Assembly (NCBI GenBank): GCA_007134695.1
Contig: SLKI01000012.1
Coordinates: 1 to 64,000 of the forward strand
Reading direction: 5' to 3'
Source: Balneolaceae bacterium
GTDB lineage: Bacteria; Bacteroidota; Rhodothermia; Balneolales; Balneolaceae
DNA length: 64,000 bases
A program made the position numbers and the translations under genes. How positions within the stretch are numbered: the first letter of the stretch is position 1; each line of letters starts with the position of its first letter. Shown piece by piece: positions 37,288-45,655 of the stretch. The notes under the pieces are model-generated. The model saw only the letters and a program-made list of their open reading frames with translations, made no database searches and was not told where the DNA came from.

Positions 37288-37290
37288 GTT

Positions 37291-38535
37291 ATGTGGAAGA
37301 TTTTAATACGTGAATTTTTTACCGACCTGAGCAAACAGAAGCTGCGCTCGTTTCTCACCCTGACGGCGATCGGCTGGGGTACACTCTCGGTCGTTTTGCT
37401 GCTCGCTTTCGGGCGCGGCCTCGGTAATACGATGATGGAGGGAACTATCGGAGCCGGAAACCAGGTGATCATTGTCTACAGCGGGCAAACCAGCATGAAC
37501 TACGAGGGCCTCGGAATCGGACGGCAGATTCAATTCCAGGTGGAAGATGTAGACCTGCTTCAGAGGGCAGTGCCGGGTATCGAGCACGCAAGCCCGCAAT
37601 ACGGCCGAAGCGGAGCCCGGCTGGAGGTCGGCGACCGGATCACGACCACCTATATGGAAGGTGTAAACCCGGACTTCGAAATTATGCGCTCGATGTATCC
37701 GGCGAGCGGCGGCAGGTTCATCAACGAGAGGGATGTTGATGAAGCGCGACGTGTGGTTTTTCTCGGTAACGAGATCGCTGAAACGCTTTTCGGTGATGAG
37801 GACCCGGTCGGAAAGGAGCTGAAGCTCGACAATATTCCATTTACGGTCGTCGGTGTGATGACTCCCAAAATGCAAACATCGATGAATAACGGACCCGACG
37901 CCAATCGGGCGATCATCCCCCACACCACTTTCCGAAATATGTATGGCAACCGGAATATCGGCTCCATGCTCATCCGGCCGGCTAACCCGAAACTCCAGGA
38001 GGAGGTGATCGAGGGGATCACATCTGTACTGTCGGCCAAATACAAGTTCCATCCGGAAGATGAACAGGCGATCCCGATGTGGGACTTTATTGAAATGGAG
38101 GAGATCAACCGGCAGATTGCGCTGGGGCTTGAGATTTTTCTTTTTGTGGTCGGGTTTTTCACGCTTTTGATCGCCGGTGTCGGTGTGGCCAATATCATGT
38201 TTGTGGTTGTCAAGGAGCGCACCAAAGAGATCGGTCTCAAGCTGGCTGTCGGTGCGCGGAAAGTCCACATCATTATGCAGTTTATTTTTGAATCCCTGTT
38301 TATCGCTATCCTGGGCGGCCTGGCTGGGCTGGCAGTATCGGCAGCCATCGTGCAAGGGGTTCTGGCACTCAATCTGGATGAGGGGGCCGGCGAATTCCTC
38401 GGCCAGCCCGAGATCTCGGCTGTCGCTGTGACAGTAACTGCAGGTGTATTGATCACCATCGGGCTTATCGCCGGTGTCTTTCCCGCCCTGAAGGCGGCGC
38501 GTGTTGACCCGGTTGAGTCCCTCCGCTATGAATAA
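37291..38535 (+). CDS. MacB-like ABC transporter permease (second of a pair)
   Basis: 414 residues, a clear paralogue of the preceding gene: QKLRSFLTLTAIGWGTLSV at the start, a periplasmic core, then AGVGVANIMFVVVKERTKEI and FPALKAARVDPVESLRYE at the end. It starts 3 bp after the stop of the first permease, so the two probably form a heterodimer. Together with the adaptor they make a tripartite-type exporter of unknown cargo. Confidence 0.9.
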   Translation: MWKILIREFFTDLSKQKLRSFLTLTAIGWGTLSVVLLLAFGRGLGNTMMEGTIGAGNQVIIVYSGQTSMNYEGLGIGRQIQFQVEDVDLLQRAVPGIEHASPQYGRSGARLEVGDRITTTYMEGVNPDFEIMRSMYPASGGRFINERDVDEARRVVFLGNEIAETLFGDEDPVGKELKLDNIPFTVVGVMTPKMQTSMNNGPDANRAIIPHTTFRNMYGNRNIGSMLIRPANPKLQEEVIEGITSVLSAKYKFHPEDEQAIPMWDFIEMEEINRQIALGLEIFLFVVGFFTLLIAGVGVANIMFVVVKERTKEIGLKLAVGARKVHIIMQFIFESLFIAILGGLAGLAVSAAIVQGVLALNLDEGAGEFLGQPEISAVAVTVTAGVLITIGLIAGVFPALKAARVDPVESLRYE

Positions 38536-38694
38536 GCTGCTTACCGAAATTTGATCTCAGACCTGTTAAAACGGTATGACGCTACTGGCGGAACCTCACC
38601 TGAATCTATTCTGTTAATTTGGTGGGTAATTACAATTATCATTTGGATATTCTGGAGATTGTGTGAAATTCTGAAATCAATCGGGGGTTGACAT

Positions 38695-39462
38695 ATGCCG
38701 ATACTCGACAGATCGAGCCGCATCTTTCCACAATTGAAAAAGCTCTTTCGAAAAGATCTGCTGATCTTGCTGGGTATTCTCGCTGCCCTTCTCTTCTTCT
38801 GGGGCGGTATTGAACTGATCAACAGGCTGGTTGTCGACCGGGCGATCGCTTTTGATGAGTGGATCCTGACGTCGGTTCGGACCGGCGACGAATTACAATA
38901 TTTGAAAGGTCCTCATTGGTTTACCGAAGCTGTTCGGGATGTGACGGCGATGGGCGGGCCGATGGTTCTGACCTTCATGATTCTCTCGGTGATCGGTTAC
39001 TTCTTGATCATGAAAAATTACCGTACCGCCTTATTGGTGGTCGTTGCAACGGCGGGTGGATTGCTTGTAAGTCTGCTCCTTAAAGACTTTTTTCTTCGAG
39101 AGCGGCCCGACATCGTACCCGCTCTGATGGTTGAAACATCTCCCAGTTTTCCAAGTGGCCATTCGATGCTTTCGGCGGTTATCTATCTGACACTCGGTTC
39201 GATTCTGACCCGAATGGAACCGCACCCGAAAATCCGAACCTATACACTTGCCCTGGTGATACTGGTCGTCGGCCTCGTCGGGATTTCGAGAATTCTGCTC
39301 GGGGTCCATTATCCAACCGATGTACTGGTGGGCTGGATAGTCGGCTATTTCTGGGCGGCACTTTGCTGGTTTGTGATGATGGCACTTCAGGAGCAGGGCG
39401 CGATCGAACAAGTGCCCGATGCAGAAGGGGACTCCCCGCCGGCTGAATCCGGCGCCGTTTGA
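38695..39462 (+). CDS. PAP2-superfamily phosphatase, membrane-bound
   Basis: 255 residues with about six membrane segments. The three acid-phosphatase motifs are visible: KDFFLRERP, SFPSGHSM and GISRILLGVHYPTD. Proteins of this type dephosphorylate undecaprenyl pyrophosphate, phosphatidylglycerol phosphate or lipid A, and the substrate here cannot be told. The C-terminus is acidic and extra-membrane. It stands alone between the permease pair and uvrA. Confidence 0.9.
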   Translation: MPILDRSSRIFPQLKKLFRKDLLILLGILAALLFFWGGIELINRLVVDRAIAFDEWILTSVRTGDELQYLKGPHWFTEAVRDVTAMGGPMVLTFMILSVIGYFLIMKNYRTALLVVVATAGGLLVSLLLKDFFLRERPDIVPALMVETSPSFPSGHSMLSAVIYLTLGSILTRMEPHPKIRTYTLALVILVVGLVGISRILLGVHYPTDVLVGWIVGYFWAALCWFVMMALQEQGAIEQVPDAEGDSPPAESGAV

Positions 39463-39664
39463 GTATTGAACCGCGAATCTGTGCATGTTTGCTTCGTGGC
39501 ACAAGGAGCCAAACCACCAGTTGATCTTGTACACGGCAGTGTGGCTTTCCTAAGTCAATGGCGGTTTATCCGGTTCAATAAAAAACAGGGGATTCGGGCA
39601 CCTCTTTTGGCCGGGAAAATTCATATATTGATGGATTGATCTTCTGCATAAGAATTATCGATCC

Positions 39665-42484
39665 ATGAATCGCGCCGCAACTGAAAATCAGCTACAAACC
39701 AACGGATCTATCGCTTCAGACCGGCCGATTGTAGTTCGGGGAGCTCGCGTACACAACCTGAAGAATATCGACGTGGAGATCCCCCGGAATAAACTTACGG
39801 TAATTACCGGTGTTTCCGGGTCTGGAAAATCGAGCCTTGCTTTCGACACCATCTATGCCGAAGGACAGCGGCGTTATGTGGAGTCACTCTCCAGCTATGC
39901 ACGACAATTTCTCGAACGAATGGACAAGCCGGATGTCGATTTCATGCAGGGAATTTCTCCTGCCATGGCGATCCAGCAGAAGAACAGATCGACCAATCCG
40001 CGTTCAACGGTCGGAACATCTACCGAGATCTACGACTACCTGAGGCTGTTGTTCGCCCGTATCGGAAAAACAATCTCACCCGTCTCGGGAAAGGAAGTTC
40101 AGAAAGATACGACCCGTACAGTCCTGCAGGATTTGTTGACCGAGTATGATGAGGACACCAAATTTATGGTTCTCTTTCCAATTCCTTCGAGAGAGAACAG
40201 GTCGATCGGGCAGGAGCTTGAAACGCTCAAGGAGAAGGGGTTTCCCCGACTTCTCCGGCTGAACGATGAGCGCATCGTGGATCTGACTCGCAAAGAGGTG
40301 GACCCTGCATCCATCAGCCGGGAGACTCACCGGGTGCTGGTCGACCGCCTGGTACTCAAAGAGGATGAAAAAACACACAGCCGAATCGCCGGCTCCCTGG
40401 AAACGGCTTTTGTAAACGGTAACGGCTACTGTTCGGTCAAGATCCGTAATGGCGAAGAGCGGGATTTCAGCGAACGGTTCGAACGTGACGGCAAGGAGTT
40501 TCTCGAACCGACTCCCCAGATGTTTTCGTTCAACAATCCGTATGGAGCCTGCCCTGTCTGCGAAGGGTTCGGCCGTGTTGCCGGTATCGATGAAGACCGG
40601 GTGATCCCCGAACCCGATCTGTCACTGAGAGATGGATCTATTGCTCCGTTCAACTCACCGAAGTACAGCAGTTTTCTGCGGGACCTGATCAAGGTGGCCG
40701 CCCGCTACAGTCTTCCTATCGACACCCCTTACCGGGATCTTTCCGACGAAGTCAAGAAGATCGTCTGGGAAGGAAAAGATGAGTACCCGGGAATCGACGG
40801 ATTGTTTGAAAAGGTCAAAAACAAATTTTACAAAGTTCACATGCGGGTCTTTTACGCCCGTTACCGAGGCTACAGCCGCTGTAACGATTGCCGGGGCTAC
40901 CGCGTCCGAAAAGATGCTCTCTATGTGAAGGTCAACGGGATGCACATCGGCGAAGTGACGGAGATGACCATCGGCCACGCCCGGGAGTTTTTCGACAAGA
41001 TCCGGCTAAGTGATTACGATAGTGAAGTGGCTGGCCAGATTCTTTACGAAATCCGCAAAAGGCTGAAATATCTGGATGAGGTTGGCCTCGACTATCTGAC
41101 TCTCGACCGGCTGACCAATACCCTCAGCGGAGGTGAATCGCAACGGATCAATCTGGCCAACTCTCTCGGAAGTTCTCTCATCGGCAGTCTCTATGTGCTC
41201 GACGAGCCGACAATCGGCCTCCACCCTCGGGACAACAGCCGCCTGATAGCCATCCTGGAATCGCTGAGAGATATCGGAAATACTGTACTGGTGGTTGAAC
41301 ATGATCCAGAAATGATCCAGGCTGCCGATAACATCATCGACATCGGCCCGTTTGCCGGCTCACACGGTGGAGAAGTGGTCTTTACGGGTCCTTACGAGAA
41401 ACTTCTGGAGAGTTCAACGCTGACTGGCAAATATCTGAGCGAGAAGAAACGGATCGAAATTCCAGCCACCCGAAGAGATGGGAACGGGAAATCGATCGTA
41501 CTGGAAGGGGCATCCGAACACAACCTTAAAAATATCGACGTCGAGTTTCCGCTCAACAAACTGGTCTGTGTCACCGGTGTGTCCGGCTCCGGCAAATCAA
41601 CTCTGATTCACAACACGCTCTATGCCGCTATCCAGAAAAAGCTTGGCACCTACAAAGAGAAGGTAGGACGGCACCGTGGTATCACCGGGTTAAACCATAT
41701 CGATACGGTAGAAATGGTGGATCAGAGCCCTATCGGCCGCTCCTCCCGCTCCAACCCGGCTACCTATACCAAGTCGTTTGATGCTATTCGAAACCTTTTT
41801 GCCGATACACGGCAGTCGAAAATTCTGGGTTATACACCGGGTCATTTCTCCTTCAACGTCTCAGGAGGCCGTTGCGAATCCTGCCAGGGTGAAGGGGTTC
41901 AGAAAATTGAGATGCAGTTTATGGCCGACATTGAACTGACGTGCGAAAACTGTGGCGGGACGCGATATCGCAAGGATATTCTGGGGGTGAAATTTCAAGG
42001 GGCCAGTATCTATGATGTGCTTGAAATGTCGGTTTCTGAAGCGCTGGAGTTTTTTAAAGAGGAGCAGGCAGTCGTTTCCAGGCTTCAATCGCTCGAAGAT
42101 GTGGGCCTGGGTTATCTGCGGCTTGGCCAAAGTGCTACAACTCTTTCGGGAGGCGAAGCCCAACGGGTTAAACTGGCCAAGTTTCTTTCCAAGTCGGGGA
42201 ATGGAAATGCTCTTTATGTATTTGACGAACCGACGACTGGGCTCCATTTCGAAGATATCTCCCGCCTGCTACTCTCTTTCAATGAACTTGTCGACCAGGG
42301 GCATTCCGTCATTATCATCGAGCACAATCTTGATGTGATCAAATCTGCCGACTGGATTATCGATATCGGGCCGGAAGGTGGTTTCGGGGGTGGACAGATT
42401 GTGGCCGAAGGAACGCCCGAAGAGCTCACCGAAGTCGAAAGCAGCCATACCGGACGATATCTGAAGAATCTTTTCCAGGCCTGA
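39665..42484 (+). CDS. uvrA: Excinuclease ABC subunit A
   Basis: 939 residues, standard length. The damage-recognition ATPase of nucleotide excision repair. It has two ABC modules, each with Walker A ([10 protein letters not shown] and [10 protein letters not shown]) and signature motifs (LSGGESQRI and LSGGEAQRV). Zinc fingers are CPVC...CNDCRGYR and CESCQGEG...CENCGG. It is monocistronic; a small GC hairpin follows. The identification is certain. Confidence 0.98.
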   Translation: MNRAATENQLQTNGSIASDRPIVVRGARVHNLKNIDVEIPRNKLTVITGVSGSGKSSLAFDTIYAEGQRRYVESLSSYARQFLERMDKPDVDFMQGISPAMAIQQKNRSTNPRSTVGTSTEIYDYLRLLFARIGKTISPVSGKEVQKDTTRTVLQDLLTEYDEDTKFMVLFPIPSRENRSIGQELETLKEKGFPRLLRLNDERIVDLTRKEVDPASISRETHRVLVDRLVLKEDEKTHSRIAGSLETAFVNGNGYCSVKIRNGEERDFSERFERDGKEFLEPTPQMFSFNNPYGACPVCEGFGRVAGIDEDRVIPEPDLSLRDGSIAPFNSPKYSSFLRDLIKVAARYSLPIDTPYRDLSDEVKKIVWEGKDEYPGIDGLFEKVKNKFYKVHMRVFYARYRGYSRCNDCRGYRVRKDALYVKVNGMHIGEVTEMTIGHAREFFDKIRLSDYDSEVAGQILYEIRKRLKYLDEVGLDYLTLDRLTNTLSGGESQRINLANSLGSSLIGSLYVLDEPTIGLHPRDNSRLIAILESLRDIGNTVLVVEHDPEMIQAADNIIDIGPFAGSHGGEVVFTGPYEKLLESSTLTGKYLSEKKRIEIPATRRDGNGKSIVLEGASEHNLKNIDVEFPLNKLVCVTGVSGSGKSTLIHNTLYAAIQKKLGTYKEKVGRHRGITGLNHIDTVEMVDQSPIGRSSRSNPATYTKSFDAIRNLFADTRQSKILGYTPGHFSFNVSGGRCESCQGEGVQKIEMQFMADIELTCENCGGTRYRKDILGVKFQGASIYDVLEMSVSEALEFFKEEQAVVSRLQSLEDVGLGYLRLGQSATTLSGGEAQRVKLAKFLSKSGNGNALYVFDEPTTGLHFEDISRLLLSFNELVDQGHSVIIIEHNLDVIKSADWIIDIGPEGGFGGGQIVAEGTPEELTEVESSHTGRYLKNLFQA

Positions 42485-42490
42485 CGGAGC

Positions 42491-42503
42491 CTCCCGGCGG
42501 GAG
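42491..42503. terminator. Small GC hairpin between uvrA and the GAF gene
   Basis: CTCCC-GGC-GGGAG lies 6 bp after the uvrA stop, with TTTTT only at 42516-42520. It is a weak candidate terminator between convergent genes. Confidence 0.35.
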
Positions 42504-42523
42504 CAGGAATAGGAATTTTTCAG

Positions 42524-43015
42524 TCAGAAAAGTTGCTCCAGGTCCCGGCAGATCTCTTCACAAAGCCGGCGAAGTTCCGGTGTGATAGCTCCTTTGGTGT
42601 GTGAATCGATATCGAGTTCACCAACAAACTGCTCCCCCTTCATGATGGGGACCACGATCTCCGACTTGACATCCACGCTGCACGCCAGATAGTTGCCGGC
42701 CTTGCTGACATCCTGAACCACAAACGTATCCAGAGTCTCGGCCGCCTGACCACAGATACCGGTTCCGAACGGAATGCGCACATGATCGGTTTCTTCCCCA
42801 ATATAGGGGCCCAGCTCCAGCATCCGGTCTTCATCTTCGGCAACCAGGTAGAACCCAACCCAGTCGAACACGTCCACCTGATCTTCAAGTAGCCGGCAGA
42901 TCTCCTGCAGTTTTTCATTTCGGTTTCCCTGACCCGAGATCAGGTTTCTTGCCTGTTTTATGATCGCATCGATATCGATTTCGGGGTTCCTTTTCATATA
43001 AAAAAATTTGTTCAT
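42524..43015 (-). CDS. GAF-domain protein, fRMsr-like
   Basis: 163 residues consisting of a single GAF domain. It resembles free-methionine-(R)-sulfoxide reductase: VDVFDWVGFYL, IPFGTGICGQAAET, LACSVDVKSEIVVPI and FVGELDIDS. Two cysteines (in GICG and LACS) correspond to the resolving and catalytic region, while the second Cys of three-Cys members is absent, as in some bacterial enzymes. It would protect against oxidised methionine in the cytoplasm. A plain ligand-binding GAF protein is the alternative. Confidence 0.75.
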   Translation of the reverse strand: MNKFFYMKRNPEIDIDAIIKQARNLISGQGNRNEKLQEICRLLEDQVDVFDWVGFYLVAEDEDRMLELGPYIGEETDHVRIPFGTGICGQAAETLDTFVVQDVSKAGNYLACSVDVKSEIVVPIMKGEQFVGELDIDSHTKGAITPELRRLCEEICRDLEQLF

Positions 43016-43197
43016 CTTATTGTCCGCAGGTTAGTCCAGATGTCACCTGCCATCACACGGGCCCTGGCAGCCGCCTCCAGGTTTTCAGCATCGGGGTTCA
43101 CATCCCTGTTTTAAGCTTCGGGCTGCCATACCCGCCTCTACCTTTACCGGCAAGAGTACAAGATACAATTTTAGTAAGATTTCCAATCGAGAGTCTC

Positions 43198-43205
43198 TAT
43201 CTTTG
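43198..43205 (+). promoter_or_regulatory. Candidate Bacteroidota-type -7 box upstream of marC
   Basis: TATCTTTG matches the TAnnTTTG consensus exactly. It ends 7 bp before the ATG at 43213, which would give a nearly leaderless message. No clear -33 element is seen. Confidence 0.3.
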
Positions 43206-43212
43206 CCCAGAT

Positions 43213-43890
43213 ATGATCGATCTATTCACACAGATAACAGGTGAACCTACCCTGATGATCGCAACAACCGCCGGACTGCTTTTCGCAAGTTTCTCGTCAC
43301 TTTTTTCTGTGGCCAATCCGACGGCGGCCATGCCGATCTTTCTTTCACTGACCAGAGACTATACACGTGCAGAACGTAATGCAACGGCGTGGTGGACTTC
43401 CCTGTATATGTTTCTCCTCCTCATCATCTTTCTCTTTGCGGGAGCCGCAATTCTCAGTTTTTTCGGTATCAGCCTTGCCGGAATCCGGATCGCCGGCGGC
43501 CTGATCATTATGCGTGCTGCCTTCTCGATGCTCAACCCGGACAAGAGCGGCCGAAAAATCAGTGAAGAGGATGAAGTGGAAGCGATGCAAAAAGATGATA
43601 TCTCATTCAGCCCGCTTGCCATGCCGATGCTGTCTGGCCCGGGAAGTATTGCCGTGGTGATCGGTTTTGCCTCGCAAGTATCCGGCATACAGGACTATAT
43701 CATTCACTCGATCTCCATCACCCTGGTTGTCATTATCGCATATATTATACTTCGACTTGCACCCACCCTGATGCGCTGGATGGGTACGACCGGAATGAAT
43801 GTGATGACGAGAATGATGGGCTTTATTGCACTGGCGATCAGCGTGCAATTTATTCTCAGTGGAGTCAATCTCTATTTTCAATTGAGTTGA
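43213..43890 (+). CDS. MarC-family integral membrane protein
   Basis: 225 residues with six membrane helices in the MarC/UPF0056 arrangement: FSVANPTAAMPIFLSLT in helix 1-2, AGIRIAGGLIIMRAAFSML, and LAMPMLSGPGSIAVVIG in the second half. Members were once linked to multiple antibiotic resistance, but the function is not established. It is monocistronic, followed by an AT-rich inverted repeat and a decamer tandem repeat. Confidence 0.9.
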   Translation: MIDLFTQITGEPTLMIATTAGLLFASFSSLFSVANPTAAMPIFLSLTRDYTRAERNATAWWTSLYMFLLLIIFLFAGAAILSFFGISLAGIRIAGGLIIMRAAFSMLNPDKSGRKISEEDEVEAMQKDDISFSPLAMPMLSGPGSIAVVIGFASQVSGIQDYIIHSISITLVVIIAYIILRLAPTLMRWMGTTGMNVMTRMMGFIALAISVQFILSGVNLYFQLS

Positions 43891-43930
43891 AACAACCGGA
43901 TTTCGAATCAATTTCATTCGGAGTTGTTTT
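43890..43930 (+). terminator. Candidate marC terminator
   Basis: AAACAAC (43890-43896) pairs with GTTGTTT (43923-43929) with a partly paired interior, and the descending arm runs into TTTTAAAT. It begins at the last base of the marC stop codon. The stem is AT-rich and weak. Confidence 0.35.
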
Positions 43931-44030
43931 AAATCTGCCGAATTGATTTCTTAAGAAGCGATTGTCTCTGCGTTATCAGTTCCTCAACACACTGCTGTAG
44001 TCGAACCGGCCTGTTAAAAGATCTGTTCTT

Positions 44031-44140
44031 CGGGATCATGCGGGTCCGTGCGGAACCATGCGGGATCATGCGGGGCTATGCTGGACCATACGGGATCATG
44101 CGGGGCTGTGCTGGACCATACGGGATCATGCGGGATCATA
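44031..44140. repeat. 10-bp tandem repeat array (11 units)
   Basis: In the register CGGGATCATG there are eleven consecutive decamers related to that unit, with variants such as CGGAACCATG, CGGGGCTATG and CTGGACCATA. A 30-bp higher-order unit (ATCATGCGGG, GCTRTGCTGG, ACCATACGGG) occurs twice. It fills much of the 302-bp gap between marC and the symporter and ends 53 bp before the symporter start, so copy-number change could affect its expression. Confidence 0.9.
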
Positions 44141-44192
44141 GACAGCCGCACCGACCTTACAGTCTGCCCAAACCACCTAATTCGATTCGTTT

Positions 44193-45611
44193 TTGGAATT
44201 TCTTGAACAAATATTGATTGAGTTTGCCAATCATGCCTGGGGAGCACCCCTGCTCGTTCTTCTGGTCGGAGGCGGTATCTTTTTTCTACTCTACTGCCGA
44301 TTTATCCCCTACCGCCATTTCGGCCACGGCGTCGAAATATTGACCGGAAAATATGACGACCCTGATGCGCCCGGTGACATCAACCATTTCCAGGCCCTAT
44401 CCAGTGCTTTGGCTGCGACTGTCGGGATGGGTAACATCAGCGGTGTGGCGATCGCACTCGGTACAGGCGGCCCCGGTGCAATTTTCTGGATGTGGATCAC
44501 TGCCCTGGTAGGTATGGCGACCAAGTTTTTCTCTTGTACTCTTTCGATTCTTTATCGGGGTGAGGACACCTCCGGTAAAATCCAGGGCGGACCGATGTAT
44601 TATATCAGAGAAGGGCTGGGCAAAAAGTGGAAACCTCTGGCGATCTTCTTCTCCTTTGCCGGCCTGATCGGCTGTACTCCGATGTTCCAGTCCAACCAGC
44701 TGACACAAATTCTGCGGGACTCCGTTTTTGCCGAAAACGGTTGGCTCGGTTATAATCAGTTTCTGCTTGAAGATTCTGTCATCACCGAAACCGGGTTCCG
44801 CGTCTCCGATATAATCGTCGGAATCGTCCTTGTGATCCTGGTCTCATTGGTAATTTTCGGCGGAATCAAACGGATCGGGCAGGTGGCTGCAAGGCTGGTT
44901 CCGGCCATGGTGGTCATCTACGTTCTCACGGTCGTTTACATCATCATCAACAACATAGTTGATGTCCCCTACTACCTGTGGCTGATCGTCTCTGACGCTT
45001 TTACAGGCCAGGCGGCGGCCGGCGGTGCGATCGGCGTTGTCATCTCTTATGGAGTCCGTCGCGGAGCCTTTTCGAATGAGGCGGGTATCGGGATGGAAGC
45101 GATGGCTCATGGGGCGGCGAAAACCAAAGAACCGGTTCGGGAAGGGCTGGTAGCGATGCTTGAGCCGGCTATCGACACGCTGCTGATCTGTACAATGACC
45201 GCCCTGGCCATATTGATGACCGGCGTCTGGACCGAACCCGATGTAGACGGCATCACCATGACGGCCATGGCTTTCGAAGCGGGCGTCCCAACGATCGGTC
45301 TCTATCTGCTGATTCTCTGTGTGTTCATTTTCAGCATTACAACCATGTTCACATACTCCTACTACGGCTCCAAATGCCTCAACTTTCTGGCCGGAGCTCA
45401 CAACAAGCATTACTACAACTACTTCTACATCTTCACCATCTTTTTCGGCTCGATCACGACAATCGATATGGTGGTCAATCTGATCGACGGCTTTTTTGCT
45501 CTCATGGCCATCCCGACGATGACTGCATCACTGCTACTCGCACCAAAAGTGATGAAGGCTACCCGGAACTACTTCAACCGCAGAGAGAATGGTGATTTTA
45601 AAACTTATTGA
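44193..45611 (+). CDS. Sodium:alanine/glycine symporter (AGCS family)
   Basis: 472 residues, about 11 membrane helices. Family motifs are ALSSALAATVGMGNISGVAIA, GGPGAIFWMW, KIQGGPMYYI and GVRRGAFSNEAGIGMEAMAH. It imports alanine or glycine with Na+. The only in-frame start before conserved sequence is the TTG at 44193, because a stop codon lies at 44178. The rare start and the adjacent tandem repeat suggest modest or variable expression. Its stop overlaps the longest possible start of the next gene. Confidence 0.92.
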   Translation: MEFLEQILIEFANHAWGAPLLVLLVGGGIFFLLYCRFIPYRHFGHGVEILTGKYDDPDAPGDINHFQALSSALAATVGMGNISGVAIALGTGGPGAIFWMWITALVGMATKFFSCTLSILYRGEDTSGKIQGGPMYYIREGLGKKWKPLAIFFSFAGLIGCTPMFQSNQLTQILRDSVFAENGWLGYNQFLLEDSVITETGFRVSDIIVGIVLVILVSLVIFGGIKRIGQVAARLVPAMVVIYVLTVVYIIINNIVDVPYYLWLIVSDAFTGQAAAGGAIGVVISYGVRRGAFSNEAGIGMEAMAHGAAKTKEPVREGLVAMLEPAIDTLLICTMTALAILMTGVWTEPDVDGITMTAMAFEAGVPTIGLYLLILCVFIFSITTMFTYSYYGSKCLNFLAGAHNKHYYNYFYIFTIFFGSITTIDMVVNLIDGFFALMAIPTMTASLLLAPKVMKATRNYFNRRENGDFKTY

Positions 45612-45655
45612 CCCTTTTCACTCAACTTGTAAATGTGAACCATACTGCCGGTATC

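Noticed and set aside
39465-39579. 9-bp inverted arms ATTGAACCG/CGGTTCAAT with 97-nt spacer
   Set aside because: The spacer shows no consistent pairing, and a 9-bp match over this distance can occur by chance; no mobile-element genes are near.
44014-44247. 77-codon minus-strand frame with repeated PHDPVWSS units
   Set aside because: The frame is only a translation of the 10-bp DNA repeat and overlaps the symporter start; there is no ribosome site or homology.
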